A stretch of 64,000 nt of DNA from Deltaproteobacteria bacterium (lineage in GTDB: Bacteria > UBA10199 > JACPAL01), in NCBI GenBank assembly GCA_016180845.1, contig JACPAK010000001.1:737707-801706 (forward strand), in the 5' to 3' direction. How positions within the stretch are numbered: position 1 is the stretch's first letter; each line of letters begins with the position of its first letter. The position numbers were made by a program, and so were the translations under genes. Below the pieces are notes generated by a model. That model saw only the letters and a list, made by a program, of their open reading frames with translations. It searched no databases and was not told where the DNA came from. Shown here piece after piece: positions 47,612-55,520 of the stretch.

Positions 47612-49254
47612 TGATTTCCCAAATCCAGCACACCTTTATATATCATCTGAAGCATCTCCTCCTGCGCGAGCAGCGGTTGTGAGGCGGTGCTCTTGCAGCA
47701 GAGCAGTGTCGACCGCGCCTTCCACGATTCCTCCAGAAAATTTTTCAGTTCACGTATCGGATCATGAGGATTCAGAATTTCGAGGGAAGGGAGCAGGCAT
47801 TGAGATCCCTGACAGGGGCCTTTTGCGAGGGAAGTGCGTCTCTGAAGATCACCCAAAGTCTTCGCCATCTCCTCTTCCACCGCATAGCGGATCTCGGCTG
47901 CCGTGATCGGTTCACACGGACAGAGGATCCTTTTCTCTTCCGGTCTTTCTTTTGTTGGCGTGAGAACGGTTGAGGTGAGGGCTCCATGTCGTGTCAAGAG
48001 GCGCTCGGCGACGTAAGGATGGAGGTCAAATTCCTTCGAGATGGTATCGGGTGTCGGAAGGTTCTCGCCCCCTGGCAAGGGAACGAGATGGGTGGAGCAG
48101 GCGGACCAATGATTTAATTTTTCGCAAATCTTGTCCGTCGCCTCCTCGGCCATCTGTCGGTAGGCCGCCAATTTCCCGCCAGCCATCGAGAGGATCCCTT
48201 TGACCCCGTCCTCTTTTTCGTGATCAAAAATCCGGTGATCTCGTGACAGCGCACTCTCATAGACCCCATCTCCAAAAAGGGTGGGACGGACTCCGCGTGT
48301 CGTGCTGATCACGCGGGCCTTCCGGATTTCGGGATAGGTCTTCTCCATCCCTTGCAAGAGATACTCTACTTCATCCTCGGTGACAGAAATATTATCCGGA
48401 TCTCCATAAAAATCGTCGTCAGTGGTTCCAAGCAGCGTGAAATTTTCATGTGGGTTGATAAAAATCTCTCGACCATCGATGCACTGGGAGACGACGGCGA
48501 CATTTGTGATCCTTCGATCCAGGATCAGGTGAATTCCTTTTGAGGGGCGGAGCTTTATCTGAAGATCGGCCATGGCAGCAAACCGTGGAGTCCAGGGGCC
48601 AGTGGCATTGAAGAGAATCGACGAGCGGTATTCGGATTCGTCTCCAAGCATACAGTCTCGAGCGGTAAGGCCGATGACGACATCCCCCTCGCGGATAATT
48701 TTAGTGACTTCTGTATGATTTCTTATCGTTGCCCCATGCTTTTGGGCATCGAGGGCATTCAGGAGGCAGAGCCTTTCCGTATCAATTCCCCATTCGTCGA
48801 AGGTGACCGAACCGACGATCTCTTTTGAGACACAAGGTTCAAGCTCCCAGGTTTCCTCTTTGGAGAGACGGGTGTGTGGCTTGCCCCCTTTCAGTTTCGA
48901 GTAGGAGTCGTACGCCTGGAAGAAGGTTTCGACGAGACTCAGTCGGATCCGTTGTTTGATGAAGTTCTTTTTCCCTTTTGTCACTGGATAGAGGAAAGGG
49001 ATCCGGAAGCAGAGGTGCGGGGCGATCTTTCGGATATAGCCGGCATCTTGCGAAGAGAGCTTTGTGGTCTTCGGGTCGCTCAGGAGGTAGCGGGGACCGC
49101 CGTGGATCATCCCCGACGAGGCGCCGGTCGTGCCGGCGGCGAAGTCATTTTTTTCGAGGAGCAGCGTTTTGAAACCGCGCATCGCACAATCACGCGCAAT
49201 ACCGGTGCCGTTGCAACCACCGCCGACGACAATGACGTCAAAGGATTCTGGCAT
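47608..49254 (-). CDS. glpA: Glycerol-3-phosphate dehydrogenase, GlpA type
   Basis: 548 residues. DVIVVGGGCNGTGIARDCAMRG is the FAD motif, GTTGASSGMIHGGPRYL the conserved GlpA/GlpD stretch, and the C-terminus carries a BFD-like [2Fe-2S] domain with CPCEPIT and GPCQGSQC. This C-terminal domain separates GlpA from the aerobic GlpD. It oxidises glycerol-3-phosphate, giving the dihydroxyacetone phosphate that an alkyl-DHAP synthase branch would need. It overlaps ppx by 17 bases. Confidence 0.9.
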   Translation of the reverse strand: MPESFDVIVVGGGCNGTGIARDCAMRGFKTLLLEKNDFAAGTTGASSGMIHGGPRYLLSDPKTTKLSSQDAGYIRKIAPHLCFRIPFLYPVTKGKKNFIKQRIRLSLVETFFQAYDSYSKLKGGKPHTRLSKEETWELEPCVSKEIVGSVTFDEWGIDTERLCLLNALDAQKHGATIRNHTEVTKIIREGDVVIGLTARDCMLGDESEYRSSILFNATGPWTPRFAAMADLQIKLRPSKGIHLILDRRITNVAVVSQCIDGREIFINPHENFTLLGTTDDDFYGDPDNISVTEDEVEYLLQGMEKTYPEIRKARVISTTRGVRPTLFGDGVYESALSRDHRIFDHEKEDGVKGILSMAGGKLAAYRQMAEEATDKICEKLNHWSACSTHLVPLPGGENLPTPDTISKEFDLHPYVAERLLTRHGALTSTVLTPTKERPEEKRILCPCEPITAAEIRYAVEEEMAKTLGDLQRRTSLAKGPCQGSQCLLPSLEILNPHDPIRELKNFLEESWKARSTLLCCKSTASQPLLAQEEMLQMIYKGVLDLGNQ

Positions 49255-50209
49255 TCAAAAACTCCTGATAAAACAGTCCGTAACGCAACCCCCGGTCACT
49301 CACAATGACAAAATGAGCACCCAGTTTTTCCATCACCGCCTTCAGGATCAGGGCGCCAGCCAAGAGCGTGTCTTCGCGTCCCGGGACCATTCCGGGCGTC
49401 ATGCGTAATGCATCATGTGTCATGCGACGGAACATTGAGATCATTTGATCAAGTTCTTTCATTGAAATTTGGGATCCTTGGATTTTTGAGGGATCCCAGA
49501 TCGCAAGTTTCTGATTTATGGAGGAGAGGGTGGTGGCTGTTCCAGCCAAGGCGACGAGGGTGACAGAGGAGGGGCGGGTGACCCGCCCCAATTGGGACAG
49601 AATTATTTCATCAATTTCCAAAATCTCACTTTCAGTCGGGGGGGCATGCCTCAAATGCCTCTCCGTCAACACCACCGTTCCCAGCTCCAGGCTGACTCCG
49701 CCCTCTTTTGAAATGATCTCCGTACTTCCACCGCCGATGTCGAGTGTCACCAAGTTTTGATAGCGATCCCCTCCGCCGAAGGCGGATCCGCCTTCGGCGG
49801 AAAAATCATGTTCAACCGATAGATACGAGAGCCCCGCCTCTTCCTCTCCCGAGATGATCCTCGTCTCCCACCCGAATCTTTTTTGGATCTCGGAGATAAA
49901 TTCTTGTCCGTTTTGTGCCTTTCGAAACGCAGCGGTCCCGACACAGATAATTTTTTTTACATGATGTTTCTCACAGAGGGTGTTGTATTCCTCGAGCGCT
50001 TGTAAGGTCCGTTTCATCGCGGATGGCAGAAAGGATTCGGATTGATGGAGCCCCTCGCCGAGGCGGGTGATTCGGGCCTGATCGGTCACGATACACACCC
50101 CACTTTGAAAAAGGGGGGCCGGGGGGGATTTCTTTATCGAGGGAGGTGAGGGCAAATCAGCAATCAGCAAGAGAACAGAATTTGTCCCGATATCAATCGT
50201 TGCAAACAT
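49238..50209 (-). CDS. Ppx/GppA exopolyphosphatase family protein
   Basis: 323 residues from ATG 50209, which overlaps the tolB stop as TGATG. ATIDIGTNSVLLLI is the N-terminal phosphate-binding motif, VGTAAFRKA and TLDIGGGSTEI follow as in all Ppx/GppA proteins. It hydrolyses polyphosphate or pppGpp. Two palindromic elements lie in the gene, at 50095-50132 (adds a KKSPPAPLFQSG loop) and at 49772-49801 (adds a Gly-rich SAEGGSAFGGG loop). Its place after tolB instead of pal is unusual. Confidence 0.88.
   Translation of the reverse strand: MFATIDIGTNSVLLLIADLPSPPSIKKSPPAPLFQSGVCIVTDQARITRLGEGLHQSESFLPSAMKRTLQALEEYNTLCEKHHVKKIICVGTAAFRKAQNGQEFISEIQKRFGWETRIISGEEEAGLSYLSVEHDFSAEGGSAFGGGDRYQNLVTLDIGGGSTEIISKEGGVSLELGTVVLTERHLRHAPPTESEILEIDEIILSQLGRVTRPSSVTLVALAGTATTLSSINQKLAIWDPSKIQGSQISMKELDQMISMFRRMTHDALRMTPGMVPGREDTLLAGALILKAVMEKLGAHFVIVSDRGLRYGLFYQEFLNARIL
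49772..49801. repeat. 30-bp perfect palindrome inside ppx
   Basis: TCCGCCGAAGGCGGA and its exact reverse complement TCCGCCTTCGGCGGA stand back to back, and each half is itself a hairpin with a GAA or TTC loop. It is in frame in the Ppx/GppA gene and encodes a small Gly-rich loop ahead of the conserved TLDIGGGSTE. It looks like a REP-type element placed in an exposed protein loop. Confidence 0.85.
50095..50132. repeat. Intragenic palindromic element (family A copy 2)
   Basis: On the minus strand it reads AATCCCCCCCGGCCCCCC then TTTTTCAAAGTGGGGTG, closely matching the copy at 43390-43437 but with a degraded stem. It is in frame in ppx and encodes KKSPPAPLFQSG between the first strands of the protein. 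Confidence 0.7.
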
Positions 50210-51501
50210 CACTTAAACCAGGGAGACCAATCAGGCTGTCTCGATTCAATGCGCGGCCCGACATGGATCTGATTCGACCCATCCTCGCGCATGATGAAGA
50301 TTTGGGAGGGGCCGTTGCGGGTGGAGGCAAATGTAATATACCGGCCGTTGGGGGCCCAGGAGGGGCTTTCATTATTTCCCGATTCACTTGTGAGACGCTG
50401 GATCATCGAGCCGTCGCTATTCATGATGAAAAGGTCCCAGACCCCCTGATCCCTTCCTTGAAAGACAATCTTATCTCCGCGAGGGGACCAGTCCGGGTTG
50501 TCATTGTGATAGCCGACGAAGGTCAGCCGGCGGACCTGCCTCCCTGAAGAATCGGCTCGAAAGATGTGGAGTCGCCCCGCGCGCTCTGAGGCGAAGACAA
50601 AGGCCCGCCCGTCAGGAGAGAGCGAAGGATTGATATCAATCCCAAAACTATCGGTGAGTTGCTGAAGGACCTTCCCCTTAAGATTCAGGAGGAAGAGATC
50701 GGCGTCTCCCGACATTCCCATTGCAACAGCCAGCTGTCCCTTCGGTGTCCAGGTCGGTGAGAGATTGATCCCTCCGGTTGCTGTGACCTGTTCCGGTTCT
50801 CCCCCTGCCGTAAGCACAAAGATCTCCGGATTTTCTCCGGACTTAAAAGTGGTGTAGGCGATCTGTTTTCCAGAGGGAGACCAGGCCGGCGAAATGGCGA
50901 TCGATCGATGACGTGTCAACTGTCGCTGGTTCCCCCCGTCCATATCCATGGAACAGATCTCCTTTTTCTTTCCGATCAGACAAACGAATGCGATCTGTGT
51001 GGAAAAAACCCCTCGCTCTCCGGTCAGGGCCTGTAAGATTTCATCAGAGAAATGATGGGCAATAATGCCGATTTCGCTCTCCTTTGCATTGTAGTTTCGA
51101 CCGACGAGATGCTGGCCCAGAAACGGATCATAAAGGTGGAGAGAGATCTTCGCCCCTTCTTCTGTCAGGCTGTAACTTCCGGTCACGAGCGCTTGGGCCC
51201 CAATAAGAGTCCAGGGACCAAATTGGATTGTTGCCGGGTTGGGGGATAGCGCCTCTGGATTGGAAGGATAACTGGACGAGTCGATCAAATCAAAGAGTCC
51301 CGAGAGCTCAAGATCATCCCTGATTTTTTTGGTGAGCTGTTGGGACCACGGTTTTGATTTCTTCCCTTCTTCAGGAACAAGATCCGTTACAGCGATCGGA
51401 AACCTGTTTTCGGATGGTTGGTCAACAACAATATAAAGACGGGCCTCGCTAGGTTTGGCCGTTAAGAAGAGCAGGATGAAACTCAAAAATAAAACCTTCA
51501 T
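50209..51501 (-). CDS. tolB: Tol-Pal system beta-propeller protein
   Basis: 430 residues with a signal peptide (MKVLFLSFILLFLTAKPSEA). An N-terminal TolB domain (DDLELSGLFDLID) precedes about six propeller repeats of the WSPSGKQIAYTT type. It works in the periplasm, linking TolA to outer-membrane lipoproteins. The start lies 53 bases inside the end of the tolA-like gene; the signal peptide supports ATG 51501. No pal or ybgF gene follows; a Ppx/GppA gene does. Confidence 0.93.
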   Translation of the reverse strand: MKVLFLSFILLFLTAKPSEARLYIVVDQPSENRFPIAVTDLVPEEGKKSKPWSQQLTKKIRDDLELSGLFDLIDSSSYPSNPEALSPNPATIQFGPWTLIGAQALVTGSYSLTEEGAKISLHLYDPFLGQHLVGRNYNAKESEIGIIAHHFSDEILQALTGERGVFSTQIAFVCLIGKKKEICSMDMDGGNQRQLTRHRSIAISPAWSPSGKQIAYTTFKSGENPEIFVLTAGGEPEQVTATGGINLSPTWTPKGQLAVAMGMSGDADLFLLNLKGKVLQQLTDSFGIDINPSLSPDGRAFVFASERAGRLHIFRADSSGRQVRRLTFVGYHNDNPDWSPRGDKIVFQGRDQGVWDLFIMNSDGSMIQRLTSESGNNESPSWAPNGRYITFASTRNGPSQIFIMREDGSNQIHVGPRIESRQPDWSPWFK

Positions 51502-52240
51502 GAATCGCTTCCATTTTAAGCCTCTCGGGCGGCGGTTTTAGAGGAGAGGCCTTCATGATAGCCCGCAGGGCAGAGAGATCAAAAGATTCATTTCCCGATC
51601 TCTGATCCCAGCGGGTTTCGATCACCTCGCCCCGTTCGTTAATACGGACTATAACCTTACAAATCAATCCTAAACTCGGGCTTCGTGTGTTTAAGGGAGG
51701 TATCCACTCCTTCACAATCAGATTGCGCACTTCGAGCGTGTATTGAGCCCTTTCAAGATCATTGGGAGAAGAAAAGGGACCTTGTGTAGAACCATACGGG
51801 ACACCGCCCTGTGTTCCTTTTACGATCTGGGCTGCCTCAGGTTCGGCCACTTTACGCTTGGTGACCTCTTGCTTGGCGCGTGAAAGGATCTCCTCCATTT
51901 TTTTCTCTTCTTCGGTTTTTTCTTTTAGCTTCTTGACCCCCTTCTCCTTTGGTTTTTCATTGGTCTTATAAGTCATCGAAGGGGTCTTTTTTTGTGGTTC
52001 TTCTTTTTCCAAAAGAGGTTTTTTTTGCTCCTGGATTGTTGATTTCGGAAGCCACTCTGACTTCTTCATGCTGGTTGCAGGAAGTCCCGTGGCACCCTTT
52101 GGGAGATTGATCCAGGTGACTTTTTCATTGCGTCGCGAATAAGGTTTGAATGGCAGGAAAGGGGAGGCGATCAGGAAGATAAAAATTCCTGCATGCAAAA
52201 TAGCTGACCAAGAGAGGGCTTTGTTGAACGAATAGACCAC
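51449..52240 (-). CDS. tolA: TolA/TonB-family energy transducer
   Basis: 263 residues from GTG 52240. One N-terminal helix (WSAILHAGIFIFLIASPF) spans the inner membrane. A Lys/Glu-rich middle of about 80 residues (TNEKPKEKGVKK, EEEKKMEEILSRAKQE) would form a short extended helix. The C-terminal TonB-like domain has RNLIVKEWIPP and VIVRINERGEVIE. It is shorter than E. coli TolA. It uses the proton-driven TolQR motor encoded just upstream. It overlaps tolB by 53 bases. Confidence 0.85.
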   Translation of the reverse strand: MVYSFNKALSWSAILHAGIFIFLIASPFLPFKPYSRRNEKVTWINLPKGATGLPATSMKKSEWLPKSTIQEQKKPLLEKEEPQKKTPSMTYKTNEKPKEKGVKKLKEKTEEEKKMEEILSRAKQEVTKRKVAEPEAAQIVKGTQGGVPYGSTQGPFSSPNDLERAQYTLEVRNLIVKEWIPPLNTRSPSLGLICKVIVRINERGEVIETRWDQRSGNESFDLSALRAIMKASPLKPPPERLKMEAIHEGFIFEFHPALLNGQT

Positions 52241-52241
52241 A

Positions 52242-52664
52242 TTAAGAACCTTTTTTCTCTTTTTCCTCTTCCGTAATCATGCCGACACGTTCAATACCCG
52301 ATGCCTTGAAGAGGGCGATCGCCTTAACGACGGTACCGTACGGGGTGATCTTATCTGCCCTCAGCAGGAGTTCCTTTTTTTCTCGATGCGAAAAGATCGT
52401 CTTCAATTTCTCCTCGATCGTCTTGAGAGTATACGCCTCCGGATCGTCCATAATGAACATCTCCCCCTGCTTGTTCATCGTAATGATAATGTCTTGCTCG
52501 CTGATCTGCAAGGCGGGCGCGGTCGCCTCAGGGAGATCGACATCGAGTCCCTGAGAAAGAAGGGGAGCGGTGATCATGAAGATGATGAGCAGGACCAGAA
52601 CAACATCAACAAATGGAGTGACGTTGATCTCAGAGAGTGTTTGGCCATGCGTATGCGCTTTCAT
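52242..52664 (-). CDS. tolR: Biopolymer transport protein TolR/ExbD
   Basis: 140 residues. One N-terminal helix with the essential Asp in INVTPFVDVVLVLLIIFM, then a periplasmic domain (DLPEATAPALQ, LRADKITPYGTVVKAI). It forms the proton channel with TolQ and drives TolA. It overlaps tolQ as TGATG. Confidence 0.93.
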   Translation of the reverse strand: MKAHTHGQTLSEINVTPFVDVVLVLLIIFMITAPLLSQGLDVDLPEATAPALQISEQDIIITMNKQGEMFIMDDPEAYTLKTIEEKLKTIFSHREKKELLLRADKITPYGTVVKAIALFKASGIERVGMITEEEKEKKGS

Positions 52665-53323
52665 CAGGTGCCGTATTCCCTCTCAAGTCGTAGGACAAGA
52701 TCTTCCCCGAAGCTTTCGATATCGCGGGAAAAAAGCCGGATTTTGTTCACGAAATGATTATAAAAAATAACGGCGGGGATCGCCGCGGCGAGACCAAAGG
52801 CGGTAGCGATCAGTGCCTCAGCAATGAAAGGACCGACAACGGCAAGGCTCGTGGAACCGGCGCGACCGATCTGCCAGAAGGCAGCGAGGATCCCCCAGAC
52901 GGTCCCGAAAAGTCCGATGAAGGGGGCCGAGCTCCCGGTGGTTGCAAGGAAAGGTATGTAACGTTCGATCCGTTCGATCTCTTCATCGACTGCCCTCTCC
53001 ACCTTCCGTCGAATTTGAGCAAGCGGGGTCTTGCGGTTCATGTCCCCCAAGACCATCCGGAAGATATTGGAGAGGGGGCTTTCTGCACGGGCCTGTTTTT
53101 TCAAAAGCTCATCGAGATTCGTGGAACGCAAGAACGACTCGAAAAAGTGCAGTGAGGATTCCTTGAGTCGATTAATCTCCTTATGTTTGTAGACAATGAT
53201 CGCCCAGCAGACAATTGACATCGAGATCAGGATCAGCAAGGTCAGTTTGACAACAGGATCTGATCCCCAGAAGATTTGGAAGAGGTGGCCGTTACCGTTT
53301 GCAGCGTGTGCGGTGGAAAACAT
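52664..53323 (-). CDS. tolQ: MotA/TolQ/ExbB proton channel
   Basis: 219 residues with three membrane helices: one at about 22-45, then TGSSAPFIGLFGTVWGIL and AEALIATAFGLAAAIPAV, which line the channel. It is the TolQ branch of the family judging by its partner genes. It starts with ATG 53323, only 13 bases after the stop of sat, so the tol genes are probably read from an upstream promoter. Confidence 0.93.
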   Translation of the reverse strand: MFSTAHAANGNGHLFQIFWGSDPVVKLTLLILISMSIVCWAIIVYKHKEINRLKESSLHFFESFLRSTNLDELLKKQARAESPLSNIFRMVLGDMNRKTPLAQIRRKVERAVDEEIERIERYIPFLATTGSSAPFIGLFGTVWGILAAFWQIGRAGSTSLAVVGPFIAEALIATAFGLAAAIPAVIFYNHFVNKIRLFSRDIESFGEDLVLRLEREYGT

Positions 53324-53336
53324 GGGGCAAAAGGTA

Positions 53337-54503
53337 TCAAGGTCGTTTCATAGATTCAATTAAAATTCTGGCCACCTCGGGGCGTGAGAATTCCTGAGGG
53401 GGCAATTCCCCCTTCGCGAGCATCTCCCGGACCTTGGTGCCTGACAAGATCACACGACTTTCAGCGCCATGCGGGCAGGTCTTGTTTGAGGCCATCTCTT
53501 CGCATTTATGACAGAAGAAGGAATGGTCGAAAAAGAGTGGGGTGATCCCGATCTCTTCGGGCTTGAATTCATCGAAGATAAAATGGGCATCAAAAGTTCC
53601 GTAATAGTTTCCGACGCCGGCATGATCGCGGCCAACGATAAAATGGGTGCAGCCATAGTTTTTCCGGATCAGGGCATGAAAAATCGCCTCGCGAGGACCG
53701 GCATAGCGCATCGCCGCCGGGTTGACCGAGAGAACGACCCGATCTTTCGGGTAATAATTTTCGATCAATACCTCGTAGCATCGCATCCGGACATCGGCGG
53801 GGATGTCATCTCCCTTCGTTTCGCCGACGATCGGATGGATCAAGAGTCCGTCGCAAATCTCAAGGGCCGATTTGGTGAGATATTCGTGGGCGCGGTGGAT
53901 CGGATTTCGGGTCTGAAACGCGACGATCCGCCGCCATTTCTTTCCGGCAAATAGAGTGCGGAGTTCCGCCGGGTCTTTTCGGGAGTCAAGGAAATCGGAA
54001 TAAGAAACCCGGTTTAGGACCTCGACCTTTCCCCCCAGACAGATCTCCCCTTCCTTCTTAATAGCAGCGACACCGGGGTGGGCCGTGTCGGTCGTTTTGT
54101 AGACCTTTTCCGCTTCGAGGTCGCGCTGGGCATTATATTTTTCTTCGAGGTGGAGGATGGCGAGTAGGGGCGACCGGCCGGTCGCCCCTACAAGCGCCAC
54201 ACCATTTCCAATTTTAATTTTTTTTGCCTCTTCCTCCGTTACCGCCAGCGTAATCGGAATTGTCCACGGCAGTCCGTTTGTCAGCCTCATTGTGTTGATC
54301 ACGGAGAGATAATCTTTCTCCCCCATAAATCCTTCGAGAGGGGAGAGGGCACCGCAGGCGATCATGTCGAGGTCGCTCTGTTGACGGGCGGAAAGGGTGA
54401 TTTTTGGAAGGGAGCGGGCCAGTTCCAGTTTTTTCTCTTGTTCGGAAGCGCCAAGGAGACGGTTGATCAGTTTTCCGCCATGAGGGGTAATAGAACTTGT
54501 CAT
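53337..54503 (-). CDS. sat: Sulfate adenylyltransferase (ATP sulfurylase, single-subunit type)
   Basis: 388 residues. It makes adenosine 5'-phosphosulfate from ATP and sulfate. QTRNPIHRAHEYL has the HXXH motif, and FIVGRDHAGVG is the second catalytic stretch. A C-terminal Cys-rich FFCHKCEEMASNKTC region matches dissimilatory-type and archaeal enzymes. A 28-bp palindrome at 54164-54191 is in frame and replaces part of a surface loop (LVGATGRSPL). Assimilation via the DASS transporter and cysteine operon nearby is likely; a dissimilatory role cannot be excluded. Confidence 0.93.
   Translation of the reverse strand: MTSSITPHGGKLINRLLGASEQEKKLELARSLPKITLSARQQSDLDMIACGALSPLEGFMGEKDYLSVINTMRLTNGLPWTIPITLAVTEEEAKKIKIGNGVALVGATGRSPLLAILHLEEKYNAQRDLEAEKVYKTTDTAHPGVAAIKKEGEICLGGKVEVLNRVSYSDFLDSRKDPAELRTLFAGKKWRRIVAFQTRNPIHRAHEYLTKSALEICDGLLIHPIVGETKGDDIPADVRMRCYEVLIENYYPKDRVVLSVNPAAMRYAGPREAIFHALIRKNYGCTHFIVGRDHAGVGNYYGTFDAHFIFDEFKPEEIGITPLFFDHSFFCHKCEEMASNKTCPHGAESRVILSGTKVREMLAKGELPPQEFSRPEVARILIESMKRP
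54164..54191. repeat. 28-bp perfect palindrome inside sat
   Basis: GTAGGGGCGACCGG and its exact complement CCGGTCGCCCCTAC stand back to back. The GTAGGGGCGACC unit is one I recognise as a recurring dispersed element in several bacterial genomes. It is in frame and encodes part of a loop between the N-terminal strands of Sat. Confidence 0.85.
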
Positions 54504-55085
54504 TTAGTAGAGCTCCTTTCCGTGCAGGACCGAAACCTGTTTGGACTCCCATTGCTTTCCGTTCCATTGATGAACCGTCCTTCGATCGAGACGGTAGTCA
54601 TCCGGATTGACCTCCATGATATCCCACACTTTAGGAGTACAGATTACAATGCCAAAGTTTGGGCAACAGGAGTCAACATCCATCTCCGGCCACGGTTTTT
54701 TTGTGAGCGAGATTTTTTTAGAGTCAAGCCAGTAGGCCGATCGGACATCGGGGCGGACAAGACCCCACATTTTTTGAACAATATCTCCCTCGTTTTCGTC
54801 TTTACGATCGACGAGCCTTGCGTCTCCTTCCCACCGAAACTGGATCAAACGATGGGAATCAAAATAACAGCCGGCGATACGGTGGCTCTTCGCAATCTGC
54901 GACCATTTTGAGGATTTTATGTTTGCCGCAAAGGAAATCTTGTCCTGATCCTCGAGGTAGCGGAAATGGACGGTGCGAACTTGTGGGTGTCCCTTTTCAT
55001 CCACAGTGGCCGCCTGACCGTAGGCGGGATGGTCGTCATCCGAGAAGGATTTGACGATCATCGGGTGGAAGAGCTCATTAAACAT
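54504..55085 (-). CDS. Pyridoxamine 5'-phosphate oxidase-like FMN protein (Alr4036 type)
   Basis: 193 residues. The N-terminal half is a PNPOx-like split barrel (GHPQVRTVHFRYLEDQ, SSKWSQIAKSHRIAGCYF). The C-terminal half resembles the second segment of the Alr4036 group (PNFGIVICTPKVWDIMEVN, VHQWNGKQWESKQ). It probably binds FMN; a substrate is not known for this subgroup. It ends directly before sat (TAA then ATG). Confidence 0.8.
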   Translation of the reverse strand: MFNELFHPMIVKSFSDDDHPAYGQAATVDEKGHPQVRTVHFRYLEDQDKISFAANIKSSKWSQIAKSHRIAGCYFDSHRLIQFRWEGDARLVDRKDENEGDIVQKMWGLVRPDVRSAYWLDSKKISLTKKPWPEMDVDSCCPNFGIVICTPKVWDIMEVNPDDYRLDRRTVHQWNGKQWESKQVSVLHGKELY

Positions 55086-55173
55086 TTCTTCTTCTTAAAT
55101 TGAACTGTTTCGATGCATCAAGGGCAATCTTTGACGTTCTTCTTGATCTTTTTGGAGGAGGAGAGCAGCATTT

Positions 55174-55192
55174 AGCCCACTATGAGTGGGCT
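55174..55192 (+). promoter_or_regulatory. Start-codon hairpin of the carbinolamine dehydratase gene
   Basis: AGCCCACT (55174-55181) and AGTGGGCT (55185-55192) pair perfectly, leaving only the ATG (55182-55184) in the loop. A strong GGAGGAGGAGAG lies at 55154-55165, 16 bases from the ATG in linear distance. Folding would shorten this to about eight. The structure could control initiation. The rest of the 96-bp divergent gap (55086-55181) shows no clear promoter. Confidence 0.6.
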
Positions 55193-55520
55193 TTCGCAAA
55201 AAAAATGCATCCCCTGTCGTGGCGATGTTTCACCATTATCAATGGAACAGATTGAGCCTCTTTTGCCACAGGTGCCGAATTGGGTTTTGGTCCGCCGGGA
55301 GCCGATGAAGCTCCAGCGCGAGTTCAAGTTCAAGGACTTCAAAGAGGCGCTTTCCTTTGTGAACCGTGTCGGGGATCTCGCCGAGGCGGAGGGGCATCAT
55401 CCGAATATCCTGATTCATAACTGGAACCGTGTGAATCTGGAACTCTACACACACAAGATCAATGGACTCCATGAAAACGATTTCATCCTCGCTGCGAAAA
55501 TTGAGAGGCTTCTCACCTAG
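55182..55520 (+). CDS. phhB: Pterin-4a-carbinolamine dehydratase
   Basis: 112 residues. The family motif GHHPN (71-75) holds the catalytic histidines, followed by W81 and the Thr-His region YTHKINGLHEND. An N-terminal CIPC is common. The ATG at 55182 follows an in-frame stop and matches the usual N-terminus. It recycles 4a-hydroxytetrahydropterins or, in many bacteria, has unknown roles linked to molybdenum cofactors. No pterin-dependent hydroxylase is in the window. It overlaps the next gene by 59 bases. Confidence 0.9.
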   Translation: MSGLSQKKCIPCRGDVSPLSMEQIEPLLPQVPNWVLVRREPMKLQREFKFKDFKEALSFVNRVGDLAEAEGHHPNILIHNWNRVNLELYTHKINGLHENDFILAAKIERLLT

